Assembly: GCA_008692225.1 (NCBI GenBank) | Contig: VICG01000012.1 | Span: forward strand, 434,001-498,000 | DNA length: 64,000 nucleotides | DNA from: Monilinia fructicola | Taxonomy: Eukaryota; Ascomycota; Leotiomycetes; Helotiales; Sclerotiniaceae | Direction of reading: 5' to 3' | Shown: one piece after another, positions 55,824 to 64,000 of the stretch | Position numbering within the stretch: the stretch's first letter is position 1 | Layout of the letters: every line of letters begins with the position of its first letter | Position numbers and translations under genes: made by a program | Notes under the pieces: generated by a model | Database searches by the model: none | Seen by the model: the letters and a program-made list of their open reading frames with translations, nothing else | What the model was told of the DNA's origin: nothing

Positions 55824-56906
55824 GGGGAATTGGAAATCTATAATCTCTACCATCTAGTAATATATCTATGCATTACGAACCTTTAACTTCTTTGAATCTT
55901 TCAAGCTAGTGCGAGATGGCCTCTGACTCTTCGGTGTAGAAAAGATGATACGTCCGGTATCTTCACCCGGAACGACTGGGTTTCATCATTCCTGCATCCC
56001 TTGATCCACACACCCCTTACCTAGAAAGTATCTCCGTGTATCTTCAGACTTCACATTATGTAACATAGAATACCACGCACAGTCAGGTGTTTAGTTGGTC
56101 ATTCACGTATCTCTAACAGTTTCAAGAGATCTGGAAATCATGACAAATATTCTACAAATGGTTTGTAAGCGAGCCCGTGAAGGGGGAACTCCGAAAAATG
56201 GAATACTCATCAAATTTTCCCAGCTTCTCGTGAATTGGGAGGAACACTACAAAATTGACTTGTACGCGGACACAGATTGAGGCCAATTGGGTCATAGAAT
56301 TGAATATTTCAAGTGATGTGTTTCTACTACAAATCTAGTACAGGCTGCAAAAAGACATCATGGCTGGAAGGTTCTTCAACTGGTCAAGAATTTTTGCCTG
56401 TGTAGGTACGCACTCATTCTCGAGATATTCCAGGCTGGGAATTCATTCTAGCTGAATGCTATGAGATTCTTTTTGTTCTTCTGTGACGAAATGAAGAAGT
56501 ATCCAGACCTGACTGCCGACTACCATCTGAGAAGTCAATGGAGAGGTCTCTCCATTATGCAGAATGTTATGTTATAGGCATCACCTCGCATTGTCCTGAG
56601 ATATGTTTTGTTTTGATTGTAGTTTGAATTCAGAAGCAATTGCTGCCGCTTCAATATCATCGAAGTATGTATCTACAAGAAACAAGGTTGATGAGATAAG
56701 CCTCGCTGCCTATATTGCCAACGTTTCATTTGACGTCTTTGAAGGTAAGACTGCGTGAAACTTTTTGTTCCCTCATCCCTCATGTGTTTGATATATTTTC
56801 ATGCCAATTTCTAAATCTTGCTATTCTTAAAATTCCTCGTAGTTTCGTTTCCCAATAAATTATTGTCCTACCCTTGGCCTTACGCTGACGCCGCCTATCA
56901 CACGGC
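55824..56906 (+). other. Stretch with orphan coding-like fragments
   Basis: The short frames 56095-56280 (ending KIDLYADTD) and 56362 (MAGRFFNWSRIFACV before a GTACGC donor) have a coding-like composition. So does a block starting after an acceptor near 56621 (SKYVSTRNKVDEISLAAYIA, before a GTAAGA donor). They could be exons of one broken or multi-exon gene, but I recognise no family and cannot join them in a single frame. Confidence 0.3.
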
Positions 56907-57647
56907 ATGTCTCAAAATCACAGTAGTTTTCATCAACATGCCCAAATTAGCTATCACAAAGCACCCACGATGGATATCTCTGGGTTTTCCTCGGAGGGGC
57001 TCACAACCTTTTCTCATTTCCCAGAACTTCCAGCAGAGCGCCGTCTCAAAACTTGGAACTTTTGTCTTACCCCTCCACGAATTTCATATATTGAAACGAA
57101 AAGTGGACACAGCAAGGAAGGACTTCCAGGTTTCAGAGACTGGCTCATAAGTAGCGCTAGATTTTTGCGAGATGATTGTGCACGTAAAACGGATTGTATC
57201 CCACGATTACTTCATGTCAAGGGGGAGGCACGAGAGGTGAGAATGGCAAGCTTTGACTTAGCTTTTGGTAGTTACCATTGGGCTGGAACAGCTTACGTTA
57301 AATTCGAGAAGTATAAGATAAAATTCCGCAGGCTGGTTCGAACTCGCTCGCCTTTTTTCTTGGGGGTGTCTTTTGGGGTGCAGATGGTGCAGAAATGATC
57401 AGAAATTTGGGATTTCAAAGTTGAAAGTCATGTGTGGGACATGACGGGGTTCTGTTTGGATGACTTCAGGGGATTAGGCGGTTGAGCAAGTTGGACTTGG
57501 TAATACATGATACTGAGATAGATTGTGAGGATATCAGTGAGCTAAAACAAAAGTTGCGGGTTGTTGCTGCTCGGTATCCAGAATGGAAAGCTCCAAACAT
57601 CAAGGTGTGGTTTGAAACCGCATCTATGAGACACTGGATAATTTAAA
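56907..57647 (+). pseudogene. 2EXR-domain gene, frame-disrupted
   Basis: The fungal 2EXR domain has no known activity. An ATG at 56907 or 56970 (MDISGFSSEG) leads into the hallmark FPELPAERRLKTWNFCL, where the family has F-x-x-LP-x-ELR-x-x-IW. The frame stops at 57398 (VQMVQK). In the same frame after the stop, SEIWDFKVESHVWDMTGFCLDDFRG continues, and then in another frame RRLSKLDLVIHDTEIDCE followed by ARYPEWKAPNIKVW, which is typical of the end of these proteins. Thus one in-frame TGA and one frame break (G run near 57470) interrupt it. Given the other indels in this window, the frame break may be technical, but the TGA is harder to explain that way. Confidence 0.6.
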
Positions 57648-57650
57648 GCG

Positions 57651-58360
57651 TCCAAATATCCGGGGAAGTACCTCAGAATAATTTTCTGAATCCTATTCTT
57701 TAGCTGGAGACCTCTGTGCTGAGATCTCGGAATGCTATACCCCTCTGGGTGCACGATTTCGATCAGAATCATGGAGCATTTACACTGCGGTGGTACCATT
57801 ATGATGGAGTATTAGACCTTCCCTTCACTCTTGTGTTCGAAACATTTTTTATCAGTGTGCATTCCAGTTATTCATCTCCGCGGCTGATTGCTTGGAGGTT
57901 TCTTTGCCGATTCAACACATCTTATAGAAACTTTCTATTCCTCCAGCGACAAGTTTTTTGAGTTTGGTTAAAGATCTTTTGTATCCGGCTGTTTTCCTGT
58001 ATATTCTATGAGTATGGGGTTGTGAAGCTACGTACTCATTCTGATACCGCTAAAAGCCAGTGCAAATTACGACGAGAAACCTCTTGCTTTGTCAAAGGTA
58101 AGAAGAATCAAGTGCATACATAAAGTCTCTTGAATTCTCTTATCAACGAAAAAGCCTGGAATGAATGGTTTCATATTGGATTAATCCATCCAATGAAACT
58201 CTGAAGTAATTAGTATACCATCCCGTTAAATACCGTGAACTATCCTCATCAATTATTACTTGCAACGAATTCTACGCTCTCTGGCAACCATTGCCCTCAC
58301 TTGCTTGCTTGCCTTGTCTTTCAGCAATTCTTCAAGATAGCCTTCACTGGGCCCGAATTA
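57651..58360. other. Gene-free stretch
   Basis: The frame at 57716-57961 is open but has no recognisable content and no leader. The rest is the likely upstream side of the next gene. Confidence 0.4.
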
Positions 58361-59041
58361 ATGACCATGGATAACCACAAACGCATCGGAAATGCCACTT
58401 TTCCTTGCATAAATCTTATAGCCACTTCCACCGCCACGGCCAATACACTTCGTAATCGTCTCCGCAGCCTCGCTATTTCTTTTGAACCAAACGCCCAGAA
58501 ACCGGAACTACAGGCTCTTTGTTCTCTTCATCAACTTGGGGTTATTCAAACGGGGTGCACGGCCGATCAGAAACTCGTCCATCAGGTTAGACTTTGGTGG
58601 GAGATGGATTTGAAAGCCCGATCAAAGGAACTCGAGAGGCTAGACTTGGACGATACAGGTAAAAGGTTGGATAATATCAAATCTTTGATCTTGAAGCTGT
58701 AAGTCTGATTTCTGGAAGATGAACGAGAACTGCTATTGACCTTGGGGAATAGGCAAGCAATTGAGACAGAGAAGATGATTTCCATGGGTACTTTAGATCC
58801 ATTACTTGATGAATCTGATGAGGGTACTAGCGAAGACCTTGAGGCAACCTCTGATGAAGAGTCTGAGGAAGATGAATCAGAAGAAGAAGATTCGGCTATC
58901 GAATATGATGAAGACGACTCGAGTGAAGAACTATATGAGGATACTGATGAATCTTCCAGTGATAGCTCTGGTGAGGATGAAGATGAAGATGAAGATTTTG
59001 ATCTTGAACTGTGGCTTGATACAGAAGAGTTGGATTATTAG
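58361..59041 (+). CDS. Small protein with an acidic tail, unknown function
   Basis: I do not recognise a family. Exon 1 (58361-58698) starts at the ATG preceding TMDNHKRIGN and encodes a helix-rich part (TANTLRNRLRSLAIS, then QKPELQALCSLHQLG), whose KPEL segment faintly recalls a SAP motif. A canonical 54-base intron (58699-58752, GTAAGT...GGAATAG) joins CT to G, and exon 2 continues in frame with QAIETEKMISMGTLD into a tail of about 75 residues made almost only of Asp, Glu and Ser. The length is about 210 residues. Acidic tails like this are common in histone- and chromatin-binding proteins, which is inference. The intron and shared composition support one gene. Confidence 0.55.
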
Positions 59042-59795
59042 AGATCTCAGGAGAATCGGAACACTTAATGCAATGGTATAAACCTATAGCCACTTGTTGC
59101 AAAGATGATCCTTTTGGGTTCTATTACTACTCCTCATGTCTCTTTTCTAATACTTTGGACCATCGACGTCAACCTCTCAAGCTATCAAAGAGACGATCTA
59201 TCTCTTGCAACCATCAAGTGCAGCAATTTCTTCAAATTCTGCTAAACCAGTCTAGATACTGGAATTTCAATGAAAAATCACCATCTGTGCATGTTCTCTG
59301 CACAGCCTTGGAATCTAGGTGCATTTCTACTATTGCCATATGAACAGGGTCATACGCTCAAGCTCTCAGACAAGTAGATAGTACCAAACAGCTTTCAATC
59401 ACTTTCACTTTTATTACTTTATAATACAGAAGGTTTTTGTCAATTGCAACAACCAGGGTAATTCTATTGGGTGTTCTAGGCAAAACATATTCTTGCATGC
59501 TTTCAGGGCTGGAGTTTTAAACAGTGAAGAAACATGAATTTCCCCAATGGATTCAACATCTCGAATGAGCTATGTACTGTAAAAAGGGGCTTTTGGGCCA
59601 CAAACTGCGGGCATTTTTCGATATCTCAGCTAGCGGTCTGCTTTGATCAGTTCAATATTCAAGCTCGCTAGTGAGTGCGCCACCACAGTCGGAACAATTA
59701 GATATCTCTCAGATGATCTCATTACCTCGATATGCTGGCTCTGATTTGTTCCCGAAGATTCGGTTGGAAAATAGCCTGGAGCAACTTCGTGCCAA
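59042..59795. other. Gene-free stretch
   Basis: I see no gene. It is the 3' side of two convergent predicted genes. Confidence 0.4.
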
Positions 59796-60480
59796 TTAAT
59801 CCCTCATCCGACCTACATATACTACCCTATCCTCGGTCACACCATATCTTTCAAGATAGGGATTTAAATCCCTCCTCTGCTTCCACCCCTGCATACCAAC
59901 GGAAGCGCTTATCTGGGTGTAATTTCTCCTCTTGATTATGTGGTGTAGCCCCATCGCTAAATTTGACACTAGAACACAGCTTTTGGGGAGGTAGCTACAA
60001 CATCTGCAAGTGCGGGAATTATTAATTAGAGGAATCTTACCGTTGTGACCGGCTTCTGTGCCATTTTCTTGCTTCAGGTACATTGATCGTCGTCAACTTA
60101 TTTCTCTCGACTATTGATATCTTTACTGTCACGAGATTTATTGTCCTGACCTCCTCCTGCTTATCTTCGGCAACTCTTCTCCGAGATTGTTTTACGCTGT
60201 CTTCCATCAAAGCTAGGAATTTGCCAGACGAGTCTTCGGTTTTCTCTTCCGTTGACGTGAAGTCTAGTGACACTTCTCCGATGCCAATTCCCGACAGACC
60301 AAATCTGCGGCCACGGGTCAGCTCATGGCACTTCTCTGATTGTGCAACATTCATTCTCCCATGCCGTTTTGATGATGAATCTTTGTTGAGGGTTAGGAAG
60401 GCTCTGATACTCGGATGTCCAAATTGTAATCTTACATAGTTACAAGCAGTGCATATTGTGGATTCCTGAATTTCAAACAC
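59796..60480 (-). CDS. Hypothetical two-exon protein
   Basis: No family recognised. Exon 1 (60480-60041) starts at an ATG (MFEIQESTICTACNYVRLQFG) with a Cys pair, and is charged (Lys, Arg, Glu) further on. A GT-AG gap of only 37 bases (60040-60004, GTAAGA...TTGCAG) joins SQR to CCSYLPKSC, after which the frame reads on to a stop at 59796 (DLNPYLERYGVTEDR). 37 bases is short for a fungal intron, so this could equally be two overlapping unrelated frames. The opposite strand (60083-60439) also has an open frame, but with a less protein-like composition. Modest confidence. Confidence 0.4.
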
Positions 60481-63400
60481 TCTGCTTTACTTATTATCAT
60501 CCCATCTCCGACTAAATCTGTGGAAAACTGAGTGAGGGGCCACAAAAATCACGATCCTAAACCCTTGATTTCAACTGTTTATTCAGCCCATCAACTCTCC
60601 AGTTCCTCATATCATGACCGCAAGTGATTATGACTATGTGTTGGGAACAATCTGTAAGGCTTCTACTTTTCGCTTACTTCATAGCGAGAGTTTCGGTCGA
60701 AATTATAAGGGAAGAGCATGTTAAATGTTCGAGTGACATTGTGGCTCTCAGTCTCACCAGACAGTTATAATTCAAATCCTGTTGTTTTCATCTATTTTTG
60801 ATGTGTCAATGTGACCATTTTTTATTAATTTCGTGTATCAAATTGATGATTTCTGCCTCATGTCGCGTTTAGCAGGCTAATCGTAGCACAAGCTACGACT
60901 CTGAAATGAGGAAATACCCAAGCCCCATTTCAGCAAAACTTCTCCGGATCCTTGAAGATACAGGATCAAGGGTATAATCAAGGTATCTTAATTGGAAAAC
61001 ATTTTTTTCACTTACCTGGTAATTACTCTAGTCGAGAAAAGCCAAGAAGTTGAATTAGAGCTACCATATTGCCATACAGTGACCAGATTCTTAGGTCCCG
61101 GTCCATGGAGGCGAACTGTAAAAGTACATAGAGTTTTCATTGTAATTTCAATTAAAGTTAAATTTTGGGGGGGGGGGGGGGTAGGAAATATCAATCAATA
61201 TTGACAGGTTCGCAAACGAATCGACAACAAGAGCTAAGTCTGGGATATTAGAATTCCTCAATGCATATTCATGTTGCCGCCTAGTGATTCCATCATTCGT
61301 TCTCAGTTTTACCTATTATCTCTACCTCATTTTGGACTTGTAGCTGTTAGAAACACCTTTGACCCTTCATAGAATTTTCGGGGACAGGAAGTAAGAGCGC
61401 GAGGGCTAATCCAGGGCTTGGGCTAGATTATGATCATTGGTAGAAGACCTCAAGGTAGTCTCTTTGTATCAACCAAAATAATGTGATGACTGTAAATTTA
61501 CAGAATGATTGTTAAGAGTTGCTACGACTTGACCTGGACTAAAACGATATGCAGGACCTTAACACCCTGTCAGCGTCAAAGTTATGTTGGTCGAACGCAT
61601 TTTGAGATTCTCTAAACTTTCTGAAGTCACTGGATGGTTATGAATATCATCATGATGAATAACTAGTAATCAATCTAATTAATTCAAGTAACTATAGTTA
61701 GGACCCTACCAGCACTTTCTCATGGCTTTCATACCCACAAGGACTTCAACACTCTTCTCAAATCCCGTCCAAATTTTGACAATGATGGCATGCCATAAAA
61801 AGACAACAAATCTTTAAAATTCTCGTGTGAACAACGAAAAGTCTGCGCAGATATCATCTCTACAGTTTGATCATATATCCAGGCATCTATATTTCTTTGG
61901 TGGCTACCACCAAAGTAGGGCTAGTCCATAGACACGGAACACACAAGCTTTTTTCCTTTTTGCGAAGATTTATCTTGAGCGTGAAAATCCGTCTAATGTA
62001 GCCGCATATTTGCAATTTTATAATAGGGTAATATTTAGGGCGTTTCACAACTGAGCTAGATGTCAATCGGTAGGCTGTCGCTCTTCTTAGCGCCAGGTTT
62101 CCTCAAATTCCTACGGTAGTGGACTTGCAGAATTCATCACGCTACGTCAAGCTTCCAAATCCATCCAAGCGAATCTTTAGATATAGTATCATCTCACTAA
62201 CAATGGTTTTTACTCTCTAAAGACTTGATTGAAAATTGGGAGAGAAAAGAGGTGTCTGTGAAGTGCTACTATTCACCTTCCATTAAAGTATTAGGTCAGT
62301 TATGAGGGGTTAAAATGAACATGTGGCTATCAGCCATGTTGAGGTTATGAGAAAGTATCATACGTAGCGGAACCTTGAATAGATGAAATGGAGGATAAAA
62401 CACCGCTCATTTGACGAATAGTAATCAATATAGATTTGAGAATTACATGGCTTACACGTGCCTACTTTCGCGAAATTCGAGGTGATTTTGGAAATTGTAC
62501 TTGATATATTTTAGTGGCACCTGCAAGTGAGCTCGGTAATGTTTAAAGCCATACAACCAACCCTGCACAGACGTAGCTCCAATTCATTATTCACCTCGTA
62601 ACATTCTGATCATGAAAATTTGATTCGTAGCAGTAGCCGAACTTGGATAAATGTGTGAAGGCTTTTTGCCATGTGAGACTGAAAGGCGGATTTAGAAGAA
62701 TATGGGGTTAGTTACGAGTGCGATAGCCTAAGAGATGGCTAAGATACTATATGGAGGTGATGAATGTCCTACAGAGCTTTTGCCTTCCCCATTAAGTCGT
62801 ACATCAAAATTCATCATAAAATGTGGCTGCAGATATTGAAATAGTCTAAGAAAACCAATAGTTGAAAGGCGTTGTTGGAAATGATTGAATTGGAAGGCGG
62901 GTGCAGAATGTATTGTATCTGTCGGGGTGAAAGCCAGGAGATATGAGAGTCGATTATTTACGAAGCATCCATATGTATGGCGCAATTCATTTAGGCTGAT
63001 TTCAAAAACGATCTCACATCTTTCGCGAAGGCTCCAGAAGCCGGCATTGGCAGAACACTGAATGTATATCCCTCAGCCAAGCTCGAATGCAGAGCCACAA
63101 CAGATATCTTGAATAAAGGGATTGTAGGACCAAATGATGGATGCATATATACACATATCCAGGCTCCCCGCACAAAGACAGCAATGTCAAATTAACCTTA
63201 TTTCAACATCTTGGCCCCTTGGCGCTTGAGATAGCATTCTCGGCAAAATACCTCAGCTTCCTATTTGGATCTGCCGAGGCGGGCCACTGCAGACGCCTTT
63301 TTCAATTCGACCTTTTGATTTGTTTGATATCTGTCTTCGATATGTGTGACTTCAGTGAATGCCTTTCTGTGGAATTTGAGAGCTTTCTTATTCTGGAAGC

Positions 63401-63518
63401 CTTGCACAAATGCCATTTCTGTTGTTAACCGCAAGTCGCGATACAAAAAGAAAGCTATACTATAAAGCATTTGGCCGTCCCAGTGCTCAGTCACTCGCAC
63501 TCCTCAAGCTTCACAAAA
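60481..63518. other. Long gene-free stretch
   Basis: Nothing recognisable on either strand in 3 kb apart from a G15 run at 61167-61181. The last part is the promoter of the carboxypeptidase gene. Confidence 0.45.
61167..61181 (+). repeat. Homopolymer of 15 G
   Basis: A single uninterrupted G run in otherwise AT-rich DNA. The length is probably uncertain in the assembly. Confidence 0.9.
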
Positions 63519-64000
63519 ATGAGGTTTTTCCAAATCATTACCCTTGCTACTGCAGCTGCTGTAACAGGTACCGCGGCTGGAGAAAAGGTGAACTATGATG
63601 GCTATCAAGTCTTCCGCCTCAAGGCAGAAAACAGCAACATAGAAAAGATCAATGACATTGTTACTTCACTGGACCTTCAAACATGGAAAAAGTCGACCAA
63701 ACTTGGCACGGCTGACGTAGTCGTACCTCCACAACAGGTCAAAAATTTCTTGAAAATCACCGAGGACTTCCAAAGAGAGGTTATGCATAGTAATCTCGGA
63801 GAAATCGATTGCAGAAGAGGGACAGACTGACACCTATTCCACGGAGGCTGGTAAGTTGTAGGTTTCTATCTAGAATCTCATTTAACACAACTCAGCTCTT
63901 GCACCAAATGCGACATGGTTCACCGCATATCACGCCTATGCAGACCATATACAGTTCCTTAAGGATCTTGTCACGGAATATCCATCCAATGCCGAGATTG
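63519..64000 (+). CDS. Secreted M14 metallocarboxypeptidase, start of gene (cut by window end)
   Basis: Zinc carboxypeptidase made as a proenzyme; only the signal peptide, propeptide and first part of the catalytic domain are in view. ATG at 63519 gives a signal peptide (MRFFQIITLATAAAVTGTAA). The propeptide has VNYDGYQVFRLKAE, the DLQTW segment and ADVVVPPQQ, then VMHSNLGE, as in the family. A canonical intron (63851-63895, GTAAGT...CTCAG) joins G to CT, giving ALAPNATWFTAYHAYADHI, the start of the mature region. The zinc ligands lie beyond 64000. One frame break: a surplus A in the run of three at 63802-63804. Without it the frame would stop at 63830 as GEIDCRRGTD; with it SIAEEG follows and runs to the intron donor. 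Confidence 0.9.

Noticed and set aside
57335..57360. B-box-like GGTTCGAACTC followed by a T run (possible tRNA gene)
   Set aside because: The flanking bases do not form a T-stem, no A-box lies upstream and the site is inside the 2EXR frame.

Overview
This window reads as nuclear DNA of a filamentous ascomycete. The evidence is short GT-AG introns (mostly 45-134 bases) with CTAAC/CTGAC-like branch sites, a HET-domain gene, a 2EXR-domain gene, a fungal hybrid histidine kinase, a fused trehalose synthase/phosphatase-type protein and a fungal ABCC transporter. The moderate AT content, AT-rich island and many CT- or GA-rich microsatellites fit a Leotiomycete such as the Botrytis/Sclerotinia group; that placement is inference.

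Layout. 1-3.3 kb: a two-exon gene of unknown function (+). 6.1-7.7 kb: a protein-kinase-like gene (-) that has lost the DFG aspartate. 9.2-10.7 kb: an AT-only satellite next to an ~0.9-kb inverted-repeat (foldback) element with RIP-like decay. 12.6-15.7 kb: the trehalose-6-phosphate phosphatase gene tps2 (+), followed by ~3 kb of minisatellites. 18.7-21.1 kb: a HET-domain gene (-). 25.6-28.0 kb: a C2H2 zinc-finger regulator (-). 28-34.7 kb: nearly 7 kb with no recognisable gene. 34.7-38.8 kb: a GAF/histidine kinase/receiver hybrid sensor kinase (+). 40.0-40.9 kb: an alpha/beta hydrolase (-). 42.2-44.6 kb: a secreted Ser/Thr-rich protein (+). 45.5-47.4 kb: a polytopic membrane protein (-). 48.0-53.2 kb: a full ABCC-type transporter (-). 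54.5-55.8 kb: a MetE-like methyltransferase (+). 56-60.5 kb: 2EXR remnants and orphan genes. 63.5 kb to the end: the start of a secreted M14 carboxypeptidase (+).

How the genes relate. I see no operon-like logic and no biosynthetic core enzyme; the genes look like independent stress, sensing, transport and self-recognition functions. Two patterns cut across the window. First, nearly every conserved gene carries one or more one-base frame breaks, usually in a homopolymer, while both sides stay clearly coding. This points to assembly indels more than to mass pseudogenisation. Second, the 9-mer TACGGAGTA (or its complement TACTCCGTA) occurs at eight places I could locate by eye, all between genes, where about 0.5 would be expected by chance. 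The best candidates for something undescribed are that dispersed motif and the foldback element; neither is proven.
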